Source: Xanthomonas sp. DAR 35659
GTDB taxonomy: Bacteria; Pseudomonadota; Gammaproteobacteria; Xanthomonadales; Xanthomonadaceae
Direction: 5' to 3'
DNA: 64,000 nucleotides
NCBI RefSeq assembly: GCF_041242975.1
Contig: NZ_CP162488.1
Coordinates: 124,001 to 188,000 of the forward strand
Part shown: positions 44,494 to 54,400 of the stretch, in pieces
Numbering within the stretch: position 1 is the stretch's first letter
How the letters are laid out: each line of letters opens with the position of its first letter
Notes under the pieces: model-generated
The model's input: the letters and a program-made list of their open reading frames with translations, nothing else
Database searches by the model: none
What the model was told of the DNA's origin: nothing
Program-made: the position numbers and the translations under genes

Positions 44494-45045
44494 CTAGCTG
44501 CGCGAAGGGAAGATGCCGGACAGCGCGATGCAAAAATTGATCGTGGTGTACGGCTGTACGTTCGGATGCGCTTGGCTGCCGCCACTGTTGGCGATCGTGG
44601 ATTGCGACAGCGGCACCGTCGCGCCGGGCGCGGCATACAGCGCATGCGGCGTCCCTGGGCCAGGACTGACGATGTTGTTCGCGAACAGGCGACCGACCGG
44701 TGCGCGGTTGTCGCCGTTGGCACTACTGCAATCCATCAGGTGGGTATGCGCGGGCAGGTTGCCGCTCACCAGGGTCACCGTCTCGGCGCCAGCGGCTTGA
44801 CCCATCGGCAGCGCAGACGGCTGCCACGCCGGATCGGCCGACGGCCCATAGCCCATCGGCGTGCGCCCGCGCATGTCCGGCAAGCCGAACGTGGTCTTGC
44901 CGTCGCCACCGAAGCGTGTGCTGAGCAGACTGAACAAGGCCTGGTTCTGATTGATCGGCAACAATTGCCCGTTGCATTGCGCAAAATATTTCGGCGCAAA
45001 CGCGAAGCCGGTCAGCATGATCTGACCGATGAAGAACTCGCTCAT
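44494..45045 (-). CDS. Phage tail-collar domain protein (Mdp type), first of a trio
   Basis: A 183-residue collar protein: QIMLTGFAFAPKYFAQCNGQ, LFSLLSTRFGGDGKTTFGLP, DMRGRTPMGYG, LPAHTHLMD, and the shared C-terminal pattern YTTINFCIALSGIFPSRS. It is the promoter-proximal gene of the trio and is transcribed away from the large autotransporter gene. The three proteins share the layout but are diverged, so the trio is old. Confidence 0.88.
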   Translation of the reverse strand: MSEFFIGQIMLTGFAFAPKYFAQCNGQLLPINQNQALFSLLSTRFGGDGKTTFGLPDMRGRTPMGYGPSADPAWQPSALPMGQAAGAETVTLVSGNLPAHTHLMDCSSANGDNRAPVGRLFANNIVSPGPGTPHALYAAPGATVPLSQSTIANSGGSQAHPNVQPYTTINFCIALSGIFPSRS

Positions 45046-45307
45046 GCGGATCTCCCCCCGGAGTTGTGGCGGCAGACCTCGTGTCTGCCGCCGGACTACT
45101 TAAACACGACTTGCGCGACATGCAAGCAACGATTTCGATGAACCAGACAGATACGGCGCATTTGTTGCTTTACGTGACGGACGACTTGTTGTTTCAATAG
45201 CCGCGCAACGCGCGTGCCGGCCCTTGTCGGACCGATATCCGCGTTGTCCGAGGCACCAGGATGGCTGCCAGCGCCCATGGGGTGGCGCGTTTTTGGGGAA
45301 TCGAAAT
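45046..45307. promoter_or_regulatory. Divergent promoter region, tail-collar trio / autotransporter
   Basis: 262 bp, AT-richer than the neighbours between about 45090 and 45210. It should hold both promoters, but no consensus pair stands out. GGGGAATCGAAAT before 45308 is the likely ribosome region of the autotransporter. Confidence 0.4.
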
Positions 45308-48300
45308 ATGTCTACGAAATGCACCGCTTCAAGCGGCGTGCGACTGACGTTGCGTTGGCTGATGGCGCTGCTGCTGCTGGCGACGTCGCAGGTCTGCCTG
45401 GCTGCCTACTGCACGACGCCTCAAACCGCGACCGTCAACGCGGGCCAGTCGGTGACGTTCGACGTCAGCAACTGCGATGGCCCCGACAACTTTGGCATGA
45501 GTGATGGTGCGCAGCCCTCGCACGGAAGCTACTCCCTCACCGGCCAGCTCGATGGTGCCGGAACGCAGCGCGTGACCTATACCAACAACGGGGACGGCGC
45601 GACCTCGGACTCGTTCTATTTGTTGGACCAAGACAACGGTCAAGTTGTCTTCAACATCACCATCAACCCCTCGCGCACCGCCAGCATCGCGGTCTCCCCA
45701 TCCAGCGCCAACGAGGACAGCGGTACGGCCTTCGTCTACACGGTGACGCTGAGCCAGACCAACAGTTCGGCGACCACGGTGAACCTGACCCGCAGCGGCA
45801 CTGCGGCCAGTGGCACCGACTACTCCGGCGCCGTGACCAGCGTGGTGGTGCCGGCCAACACCACCTCGGCCAGCTTCAGCGTCACCCCAATCGCCGACAC
45901 CACGGTGGAAGCCGACGAGACGGTGATCTTCAGCGTCACCAGCGGCACCGGCTATTCCACCGGCAACCCGTCCAGCGCCACCGCCACCATCGTCAACGAC
46001 GACTTCCCGTCCGCGAGCATCACCGTCTCCCCGGCCAGCGTATCCGAGGACGGCTCCGCCAATCTGGTCTACACCGTCACCCTGGACCAACCGTCCCCCT
46101 CGGCGCTGTCCATCGGCTTCAGCGTGGGCGGCACCGCGACGTCCGGCACCGATTACGCCGCCGTCAATTCGCCGCTGGTGATCGCCGCCAACCAGACCAC
46201 AGGCACCATCACGGTCGATCCCACTCCCGACACCACAGTCGAACCCGACGAGACGGTGGTGATCAGCCTCAACGCCGGCAGCGGCTACACGGTCGGCTCG
46301 CCGAACAGCGCTACGGGCACCATCCTCAACGACGACCAACCGACGCTGTCGATCAACGACGTCTCCGTGAACGAAGGCAATGCCGGCACCACCAATGCCA
46401 CCTTCACCGTCTCGCTCAGCCAGCCCGCCGGCGCCGGCGGCGTGAGCTTCGACATCGCCACGGCCGACGGCACCGCCACCGCGGGCGTGGACTACGTCGC
46501 CTCCAGCCTCACCGGGCAGACCATCCCCGCCGGCAGCAGCAGCGCCACCTTCACCGTGCTGGTCCACGGCGACACGCTCAACGAACCGAACGAAACCTTC
46601 TTCGTCAACGTCAGCAACGTCGTCGGCGCTACCGTCAGCGACGGGCAGGGCCAGGGCACGATCGTCAACGACGATGCGCAGCCGGCGCTGTCGATCGACG
46701 ACGTCAGCGTCAACGAAGGCAACAGCGGCACCACCACGGCCACCTTCACGGTGAGCCTGAGCGCGGCCAGCGGGCAGACGGTCACGGTCAACTACGCCAC
46801 CGCCGACGGCACCGCCACCGCCGGCAGCGACTACGTCGCGCGCTCCGGCACGCTGACCTTCGCGCCGGGCGTCACCGCGCAGAGCGTGGCTGTCACCGTC
46901 AATGGCGACACCGCGGTCGAGCCCAACGAAACCTTCAACGTCGGCCTGTCCGGCGCCAGCAACGCGAGCATCGCCCGCGCCACCGGCACCGGCACCATCC
47001 TCAACGACGATGCGGTGGTGACCATCTCGCCGGCGTCGCTGCCGACGGCCACCGCCGGCACGGCCTACAGCCAGACCCTGACCGCCAGTGGCGGCACCGC
47101 GCCGTATGGCTTCGCGGTCACCGCCGGCGCCTTGCCGGCGGGGCTGACCCTGAACACCGCCGGCGTCCTGTCCGGAACGCCGACCGCCAGCGGCAGCTTC
47201 AATTTCACCGCGACCGCCACCGACAGCGCCGGCAGCCCCACCAGCGGCAACCGCGCCTACACGCTAACCGTGGCCGCGCCGACGCTGACCCTGCCGGCGA
47301 CCACCCTGCCCGGCGGTACCGCCGGCCAGGCGTACTCGGCCGCGATCAACCCGGCGACCGGCGGCATCGCGCCCTACACCTACGCGGTCAGCGCCGGCGC
47401 ATTGCCGGCCGGCGTCACGGTCAACAGCGCGACCGGCGCGCTCAGCGGCACGCCCACCGCGGTCGGCAACTTCAGCTTCACGTTGGTCGCCACCGACAGC
47501 ACCACCGGCGTCGCCGGACAGGCCGCCCGCAGCTACACGCTGGCGATCGTGGCGCCGACCTTGGCCATCGCGCCACCGACGCTGCCGGCCGGCAGCGTCG
47601 GCAGCGCCTACAGCCAGACCCTGAGCGCCAGCGGCGGCACCGCGCCGTACAGCTACACGCTCAGCGCCGGCGCGCTGCCGGCCGGGCTGACCCTGACCAC
47701 GGGCGGCGCGCTGTCCGGCACGCCGACCGTGGCCGGCAACTTCGCCTTCACCGTCAGCGTCACCGACGCGGGCGGCTTCGGCGCGACGCAGGCCTATACC
47801 CTGGCGATCGCGTCGCCGACGCTGACCATCGCCCCGCCGACCTTGCCGGCCGGCGTTGCGGGCACCGCCTACAGCCAGACCCTGAGCGCCAGCGGCGGCA
47901 CCGCGCCGTACAGCTACGCGCTCAGCGCCGGCGCGCTGCCGGCCGGGCTGACCCTGACGACGGGGGGCGTGCTGTCCGGCACGCCGACCGTGGCCGGCAA
48001 TTTCGCCTTCACCGTGACCGCGACCGACAGCACGGCCGGCGTGCCCGCGCAGGCGAGCTATGCCTACACCCTGAGCATCGCCGCGCCGACCCTGGCCATC
48101 GCGCCGCCGACGCTGCCCGCCGGCAAGGTCGGCATCGCCTACAGCCAGGCGTTGAGCACCAGCGGCGGCACCGCGCCGTACAGCTACAGCGTCAGTGCCG
48201 GCACGCTGCCGGCCGGCCTCACCCTGACCGCCGCCGGCGTCCTCGCCGGCACGCCGACTGCCGCCGGCACGGCCAACTTCACCGTCAGCGCCGCCGACGC

Positions 48301-50074
48301 ACGCGGCTTCGGCGCGGCGCAAGCCTATACGCTGGCGATCGCCGCGTCGGTGCCGGCACCGGTGGCCGTGGAAGACAGCGGCGCCACGCTGGTCGATACC
48401 GCGCTGACCCTGGCGGTGACCGGCAACGACACCGGCAGCATCGACAGCATCGCGGTGACCACCGCGCCGAGCCACGGCACCGCGGTGGTGAACGGCGTGC
48501 AGTTGGTGTACACGCCGGCGACCGGCTACGTCGGCGCCGATACCTTGAGCTACACCGCGACCGGCCCCGGTGGCACGTCGGCTCCCGTGGCGGTGGCCAT
48601 CACCGTCAACGCGCGCCCGGTGGCGGTGTCGGCGACGGCGGCGGCGGTGCCCGGCGAAGCGCAGACGGTGGACCTGACCCGCAACGCGACCGGCGGTCCG
48701 TTCGTCGCCGCCGCGCTGGTCGCGGTATTGCCGGCCAATGCGGGTACCGCCTCCATCACCCGCAGCGGCCCCGCCGCCGTCGCGACCGGCACGCCGACCA
48801 CGGCCGCGGCCGAAGGCCCCAGCTTCGTGCTGACCTTCACCCCGAACCCGGCGTTCTCCGGCCAGGCGACGGTGCGCTTCACCCTGTCCAACGCGGTGGC
48901 GACCTCCGTCCCCGCCGACATCGTGTTCGTGGTCGCGCCGCGGCCCGATCCGACCCAGGATGCGGAAGTGCGCGGGCTGATCGACGCACAGGCCGAGTCG
49001 ACCCGGCGCTTCGCCAAGGCGCAGATCGACAACTTCCAGCGCCGTCTGGAGGCGACCCATCGCGGCGAGCGCGGCTTCGACAATGGCCTGAGCTTCCAGT
49101 CCACCTCGCGCTCGCATTGCCGCGAAGCCGAGCGTGGCGTGACCGCGCAGCCGTGCAGCCAGCCGACCTGGGATGCGGACGCGGATGCGCGCGACCCGGC
49201 GGATGCGGGCACGCCGACCGCCAGGACCGCGGTCGAAGGCGATCTCGGCCTGTGGGTGGGCGGCGCGATCCGCTCCGGCAGCCTGGACAAGCAGACCCAG
49301 CGCGCCGGCGTGGACTTCCAGACCGATGGCCTGAGCGTGGGCGCCGACTACCGGGCCGCGGACTGGCTGGCGCTGGGCGCGGGCCTGGGCTGGGGCCGCG
49401 ACGACAGCGATGTCGGCCGCAACGGCAGCCGCAGCAAGGCCACCGCGTACACGCTGGCGCTGTACGCCAGTATCCACCCGGGACGGTACTTCTTCTTCGA
49501 CACCCTGGTCGGCTACCAGTTGCTGTCCTACGACCTGCGTCGCTACGTGACCGACAACGGCCAGTTGGCCGAGGGCAATCGCGACGGCAGCCAGTGGATC
49601 GCCTCGGTGTCCACCGGCGCGGACCTGCAGCACGGCGACTGGCAGATCACCCCGTACGCGCGGGTGGACATGGCGCGCGCCACCCTGGATGCATACAGCG
49701 AAGCGGCGATGGCGCCGTATGCGTTGCGCTATGCGGACATGGACGTGTCCACCACCACCGGCAACCTCGGCTTGCGCCTGGAGTGGCGGCGCGAGATGTC
49801 CTGGGGCCAGTTCACCCCGCAGTTGCGCGTGGAATACCAGCGCGACTTCCAGGGTCGCGGCGATGCCACGCTGAGCTACGCCGACATCGTCGGCCCTGGG
49901 CCGCTGTACCGCACGGGGCTGAGCGTGTTCGACCGCAACCGGCTGATGCTGGGGCTGGGCGCGGTGTTCACCACCGAGCAGGGCCTGTCGACCCGCGTCG
50001 AGTACCGCGGCGTGACCGACGGCGACAGCGGCAGCGACCAGACCTGGATGTTCAACGTCGAGAAGAAGTACTGA
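45308..50074 (+). CDS. Large autotransporter with Calx-beta and putative-Ig repeats
   Basis: A 1588-residue surface protein. Residues 1-33 are a signal peptide (MALLLLATSQVCLAAYC). Residues 34-123 form a Cys-containing Ig-like domain. Four Calx-beta repeats follow at about 124-232, 235-343, 345-456 and 459-568, each ending in (I)VNDD or LNDD. Then come five putative-Ig (He_PIG) repeats of about 87 residues from about 572 (YSQTL..SGGTAPY..GALPAGLTL), a cadherin-like domain, a short helical linker (RRFAKAQIDNFQRRLEATHR), and an autotransporter beta-barrel over about the last 260 residues. Calx-beta repeats often bind Ca2+, and adhesion is inferred. It is divergent from the tail-collar trio. Confidence 0.9.
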   Translation: MSTKCTASSGVRLTLRWLMALLLLATSQVCLAAYCTTPQTATVNAGQSVTFDVSNCDGPDNFGMSDGAQPSHGSYSLTGQLDGAGTQRVTYTNNGDGATSDSFYLLDQDNGQVVFNITINPSRTASIAVSPSSANEDSGTAFVYTVTLSQTNSSATTVNLTRSGTAASGTDYSGAVTSVVVPANTTSASFSVTPIADTTVEADETVIFSVTSGTGYSTGNPSSATATIVNDDFPSASITVSPASVSEDGSANLVYTVTLDQPSPSALSIGFSVGGTATSGTDYAAVNSPLVIAANQTTGTITVDPTPDTTVEPDETVVISLNAGSGYTVGSPNSATGTILNDDQPTLSINDVSVNEGNAGTTNATFTVSLSQPAGAGGVSFDIATADGTATAGVDYVASSLTGQTIPAGSSSATFTVLVHGDTLNEPNETFFVNVSNVVGATVSDGQGQGTIVNDDAQPALSIDDVSVNEGNSGTTTATFTVSLSAASGQTVTVNYATADGTATAGSDYVARSGTLTFAPGVTAQSVAVTVNGDTAVEPNETFNVGLSGASNASIARATGTGTILNDDAVVTISPASLPTATAGTAYSQTLTASGGTAPYGFAVTAGALPAGLTLNTAGVLSGTPTASGSFNFTATATDSAGSPTSGNRAYTLTVAAPTLTLPATTLPGGTAGQAYSAAINPATGGIAPYTYAVSAGALPAGVTVNSATGALSGTPTAVGNFSFTLVATDSTTGVAGQAARSYTLAIVAPTLAIAPPTLPAGSVGSAYSQTLSASGGTAPYSYTLSAGALPAGLTLTTGGALSGTPTVAGNFAFTVSVTDAGGFGATQAYTLAIASPTLTIAPPTLPAGVAGTAYSQTLSASGGTAPYSYALSAGALPAGLTLTTGGVLSGTPTVAGNFAFTVTATDSTAGVPAQASYAYTLSIAAPTLAIAPPTLPAGKVGIAYSQALSTSGGTAPYSYSVSAGTLPAGLTLTAAGVLAGTPTAAGTANFTVSAADARGFGAAQAYTLAIAASVPAPVAVEDSGATLVDTALTLAVTGNDTGSIDSIAVTTAPSHGTAVVNGVQLVYTPATGYVGADTLSYTATGPGGTSAPVAVAITVNARPVAVSATAAAVPGEAQTVDLTRNATGGPFVAAALVAVLPANAGTASITRSGPAAVATGTPTTAAAEGPSFVLTFTPNPAFSGQATVRFTLSNAVATSVPADIVFVVAPRPDPTQDAEVRGLIDAQAESTRRFAKAQIDNFQRRLEATHRGERGFDNGLSFQSTSRSHCREAERGVTAQPCSQPTWDADADARDPADAGTPTARTAVEGDLGLWVGGAIRSGSLDKQTQRAGVDFQTDGLSVGADYRAADWLALGAGLGWGRDDSDVGRNGSRSKATAYTLALYASIHPGRYFFFDTLVGYQLLSYDLRRYVTDNGQLAEGNRDGSQWIASVSTGADLQHGDWQITPYARVDMARATLDAYSEAAMAPYALRYADMDVSTTTGNLGLRLEWRREMSWGQFTPQLRVEYQRDFQGRGDATLSYADIVGPGPLYRTGLSVFDRNRLMLGLGAVFTTEQGLSTRVEYRGVTDGDSGSDQTWMFNVEKKY
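47570..48345 (+). repeat. Near-identical tandem DNA repeats inside the autotransporter
   Basis: Three consecutive putative-Ig units share long identical stretches (for example GCGGCACCGCGCCGTACAGC at about 47631, 47893 and 48163). The unit length is about 260 bp. Such near-identity suggests recent unit gain or gene conversion, so copy number could vary between strains. Confidence 0.8.
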
Positions 50075-50080
50075 TGCCGA

Positions 50081-50233
50081 TAGCCCCTCTCCCACCGGGA
50101 GAGGGGTTGGGGTGAGGGTGCGGCGCGAAAGCGACTCGCGAAGTTTGGGTACACGAGGCTCCGCCCGTCCCCTCATCCGCCCCTGCGGGGCACCTTCCCC
50201 CGAAAAGGGGGCCGTGGTCCCGAGGGGAGAAGG
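50081..50233. repeat. ~150-bp intergenic repeat, intact copy
   Basis: Same family as 29491-29789: CCCCTCTCCCACCGGGAGAG, TTGGGGTGAGGGTGCGGCGC, then CTCATCCGCCCCTGCGGGGC and a closing GGGAGAAGG. It begins 7 bp after the autotransporter stop and could act as its terminator. Confidence 0.85.
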
Positions 50234-50260
50234 AAAAGCCAGTAGCCCCTCTCCCACCGG

Positions 50261-51296
50261 CCTGATTAGCGCTGTGTCTCAGCTGGCATACGCAGTTGCC
50301 GCTCTGTGAGCCGTCCCGCGCTGGCCAAGGCACGGGCCAGGCGCGGCACCATGGCCGCCAGGTTGAAGCGGCGGTTGAACCGATAGGCATGCGCGCGCAG
50401 GTAGCGCGCGCCGTATTTCGGGAAGTCCACCGCATGGTGGGTACCGCTAAGCGCGGTCTTGAGATTGCGCAGGATCGTATTGACCCACCGCAGACGAGGC
50501 TGCTGGGCGCCTTTGCGGCCGCCTCCGGTCACGATGGCATCGTGTGTCAGGCCTGCCCAGCCCACACCTGTGAACGCTGTCAGCCCATCACTGACGACAT
50601 GGGTGCCCGGTGCCAGTGCCTGCTGGGCCCACGTGTTCACGACGCTTCTCCGGAAGCTGGAGACCACGTCCAGGCGCAGATGGCGCGGGCGCCCTTGATG
50701 CAGGGAAACCGCTGCGATAAACGGCACCTTGTTCCGCCACTGCGGTTCTCCTGGGCCACCGGCGCGTTCGCCGCCCAGATAGGCATCATCGATCTGGACC
50801 TCTCCCTCGAGCCGCCGTGACTGCTCACGATCGGCCATCGCCGACATCAGTTTGTGCTTGATCCGCCATGCAGTGCGATAGCAGACGCCCAACTGCCGAG
50901 CCAGTTCCAACGCAGCAACTCCATTCTTGGCTTGGCTCACCAGATAGATGGCCAGCCACCACGCTCGCAAGGGCAGTTTGGTGTCTGCCATGGGCGTGCC
51001 GGCGGTCAAGCTGGTCTGTACCCTGCAGCGCGTGCATTGCCACAGCTGCTGGTGGCCTCGCTCAAAACGACTGGCATGGGTGTGACCGCATTGCGGGCAC
51101 ACGAAGCCAGCAGGCCATCTGGCCTGAATCAACGCCTCGACACATTGCGTCTCGGAGCCGTAGCGGCTCAGAAAAGCCGGAATCGAAAGCCCCTTCTGGA
51201 ACTGGATCCGATTGAACGTCATCGCCGTATCTCACTGAAGATCCTGCATTTCTAAACCTAGGCAGCATCACCAGCTGAGACACAGCGCTAATCAGG
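50261..51296. mobile_element. IS1595-family (ISXo2-like) insertion sequence, complete
   Basis: 1036 bp bounded by perfect 26-bp inverted repeats, 50261-50286 and 51271-51296 (CCTGATTAGCGCTGTGTCTC...). It is flanked by TCCCACCGG on both sides (50252-50260 and 51297-51305), a 9-bp target duplication. Removing the element and one copy restores the intergenic repeat exactly. One intact transposase fills it, so it may be active. Confidence 0.92.
50266..51222 (-). CDS. IS1595-family transposase (ISXO2-like)
   Basis: A 318-residue transposase. An N-terminal zinc ribbon (FVCPQCGHTHASRF, WQCTRCRVQTSLTAGT) is followed by a helical segment and an ISXO2-like catalytic domain (QIDDAYLGGERAGG with the first acidic residue, VSDGLTAFTGV, and TALSGTHHAVDFPKYGARYL near the C-terminus). 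The frame is intact, with a stop just inside the left inverted repeat. Confidence 0.92.
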   Translation of the reverse strand: MTFNRIQFQKGLSIPAFLSRYGSETQCVEALIQARWPAGFVCPQCGHTHASRFERGHQQLWQCTRCRVQTSLTAGTPMADTKLPLRAWWLAIYLVSQAKNGVAALELARQLGVCYRTAWRIKHKLMSAMADREQSRRLEGEVQIDDAYLGGERAGGPGEPQWRNKVPFIAAVSLHQGRPRHLRLDVVSSFRRSVVNTWAQQALAPGTHVVSDGLTAFTGVGWAGLTHDAIVTGGGRKGAQQPRLRWVNTILRNLKTALSGTHHAVDFPKYGARYLRAHAYRFNRRFNLAAMVPRLARALASAGRLTERQLRMPAETQR

Positions 51297-51421
51297 TCCC
51301 ACCGGGAGAGGGGTTGGGGTGAGGGTGCGGCGCGAAGCGACTCGCGAAGTTTGGGTGCACGAGGCTTCGCCCGTACCCTCATCCGCCCCTGCGGGGCACC
51401 TTCTCCCGGTGGGAGAAGGAA
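51297..51421. repeat. Right part of an IS-split ~150-bp intergenic repeat
   Basis: Continues the unit started at 50243-50260. It carries GGTTGGGGTGAGGGTGCGGC and the closing CTTCTCCCGGTGGGAGAAGG. Together with the copy at 50081-50233 it formed a tandem pair before the insertion sequence entered. Confidence 0.85.
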
Positions 51422-51478
51422 GAGCAGCCAGCCCCCCAACGACGCCGCGCGCGCGCATCCGGCACAATGCCGGCACGC

Positions 51479-54400
51479 ATGCACGCCTCTTCCGCGCCCG
51501 ATTTCCGCCTGTACCCGTCCAACGCGCTGGATACCCTGGCTGCCCTGCTCGCCGAGGAACTGCGCCGGCCGGTGCCGGGGCAGCCGTTGCTGGCGCCGGA
51601 GGTGGTGCTGATCCCGCAGGTGGCGATGCGCCGCTGGCTGCAGTCCACCCTGGCCGCCACGCACGGCGTCGCCGCCAACCTGGAATTCCTCACCCCCGGC
51701 GAATTCGTCGCGCGCGCGCTGGACGCCAACCTCGGCGCGGCCGCCGACGACCTGGACGTGGCGACCACGCAATGGCGGCTGTACGCGGCCCTGCAGGCCG
51801 ACCTGGGCAGCGACGCGGCGCTGGCGCCGCTGGCCGGCTACCTGGCCGATGGCGACGCGCTCAAGCCCTGGGCACTGGCCGGCGAACTCGCCAACGTGTT
51901 CGAGAAATACCAGGCCTGGCGCCGCGACTGGCTGCTGCGCTGGGAAGGCGGCGCCGATCCCGACGATCCGCAGGCACGGCTGTGGCGCCGCATCGCCAGC
52001 GGCCGCCAATACCGCGCGCGCCGCATCGGCCAGTACCTGGACCGCTACGCGCGCCCCGACGGCCCGCTGCCGCACGGCCTGCCGCAGCGGCTGTTCGCCT
52101 TCGCCATCCTCAACGTCTCCCCCGACGTGCTGCGCGTGCTGGCCACGCAGGCGCGCGTGGGCACGCTGCACTTCTACCTGCCCACGCCGACCCAGGGCTA
52201 CTGGGGCGATCTGCAGACGCTGTGGCAGCGTCGCCGCGAGGACGGCGCGGTCGCGCTGTTCGCCGCGCAGGTGCAGGAGAATCCGCTGCTGCAGGCCTGG
52301 GGCGCGGCCGGGCGCGACTTCATGGCGCTGGTCGGCGACTACGAGGTGGTGCATCCGCTGGCCGAGATCGCGGTCTATGCCGATCCGCTGGCCTCCGGGC
52401 ATCGCCCGCTGGCCGAGGGCGGCCTCGGCGACAGCCTGCTGCGGCGCATGCAGAGCGATCTGTTCCATCGCCGCGCGCCGGCCGCACCGGCGCCGCTGGC
52501 GCAGGTGGATCTGGCCGATCCCAGCCTGCAGGTGCACGCCTGCCACACGCGCCTGCGCGAACTGCAGGTGCTGCACGACCAACTGCGCGCCCTGCTCGAC
52601 GACCCGCGCTTCGACCCGCCGCTGCAGCCGCGCGAGATCGCGGTGCTGTCGCCGGACATCGATCCCTACGTGCCGTACCTGGACGCGGTGTTCGGCGGCC
52701 ACGGCGACGACGACGCGTTGCCGTACGCGCTGGCCGACGCCAGCCCGTTGGCCAGCGAACCGCTGGCCGAGGTGTTCCTCACCCTGCTCGGTCTGCCGTT
52801 GTCGCGCTTCGGCCTGCACGAGATCCTCGACCTGCTGGCCAGCGCGCCGATCGCCGAAGCCGCCGGCCTGGACGAGGCCGGGCTGGAGCGCCTGCGCGCC
52901 TGGCTGCACGCCGCCGGCGCGCGCTGGGGCCTGGATGCGACGCACCGCCAGCAGCACCACGCGCCCGCCGACGAGGCCTACACCTGGCGCTTCGCGCTGG
53001 ACCGGCTGCTGCTCGGCCACGCCAGCGGGGCCGAGGACGACATCGCCGGCGTGGCGCCATGGCCGCAACTGGAAGGCAGCGCGCTGCTGGCGCTGGACAC
53101 GCTGCTGCGGCTGCTGCGCGTGCTGGAGCGCCATCAGGCGCTGCTGGCCGAGCCGATGACGCCGGCGGACTGGCGCGAATGCCTGCTCGGCCTGCTCGAC
53201 GCGCTGCTGCCGCAAGCGCCGTCGGCACCGCGCGCGCAGCGCGCGCTGGACCGGCTGCGCACGCTGATCGACCAGTTCGCCCGCGATGCCACGCGCGCCG
53301 AGTACACCGGCAAGGTCCCGGCCGAGGTGGTGCGCGCGCATTTCGCCGCGGCGCTGGGCGAATCGGACACGCGCGCGCCGCTGCTCACCGGCGGCATCAG
53401 CTTCGGCCGCATGGTGCCGATGCGCCTGCTGCCGTTCCGGGTCATCTGCCTGCTCGGCATGAACGATGGCGACTTCCCGCGCCGCGACCGGGCCGCCGGG
53501 CTCAATCGCCTCACCGCCGAACTGGGCAGCGACCGCCGCCGCCACGGCGACCGCTCCACCCGCGAGGACGATCGTTTCCTGTTCCTGCAGCTGTTCGCCT
53601 CGACGCAGGACGTGTTCTACCTGAGCTATCTCGGCTCCGACGCGCGCGACGGCACGCGCCGCGAACCGTCGGTGCTGGTCAGCGAACTGCTGGCCAGCGC
53701 CGCGCAATCCCACGCCGAGCCGACGGCGATCGACAAGCTCGTGGTCCGGCATCCCTTGCAGCCCTTCGCCGCCGCCGCGTTCGGCGCGCTCGGCGAGGAC
53801 GGCGCCGACCCGCGGCGTTTCAGCTATCGCCGCCAATGGCGGCCGGCGGTGGACAGTCTTGCCGCGCAGCGCCAGGCGCTGGCGCCGTGGATCGACCAGG
53901 CCTTGCCGGCCGTCGCCGCCGCGCCGCCGGCGAGCCTGTCGATCGACGACCTGCGCCGCCTGTTCGCCGACCCGGCCGGGCAGTTCCTGCGCCACCGCCT
54001 GGGCATGCGCCTGCCCGATCCGGCGGCCGAAGACAGCGACCTGGAGCCGCTGCTGGCCCCGGACGGCGCGCTGGAACACCACGACCTGCAGCAACAGGTG
54101 CTGGAGGCGGTGCTGGCCGACGCCGCCGACGCCGGCCTGTATGCGCGCCTGCGTGCGCGCGCGCTGCTGCCGTCCGGGCCGCTCGGCCGGCGCCTGCTCG
54201 ACCAGCGCCTGCGCGAACTGCGTCCGTATGCGCAGGCCTTCGCGCAGTGGCGAGGCGCCGCGCCGGCGCAGTCGCGGCGCCTGCAGGCGCAGATCGACGG
54301 CATCGCGTTGCATGGCCGCGTGCCGGGCTGGTACGACCACGGCGTGGGCCGGGTGCAGGTCGGCGCGGTGGGGGGCCGGGCGGCGATCCGCCACGGCCTG

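Noticed and set aside
43302..45045. Prophage or tailocin remnant
   Set aside because: Only collar-domain proteins are present. There are no capsid, sheath, baseplate, lysis or integrase genes, and the trio is known outside prophages.
45224..45307. N-terminal extension of the autotransporter
   Set aside because: The 28 extra residues lack signal-peptide character, and a normal signal peptide begins at 45308.
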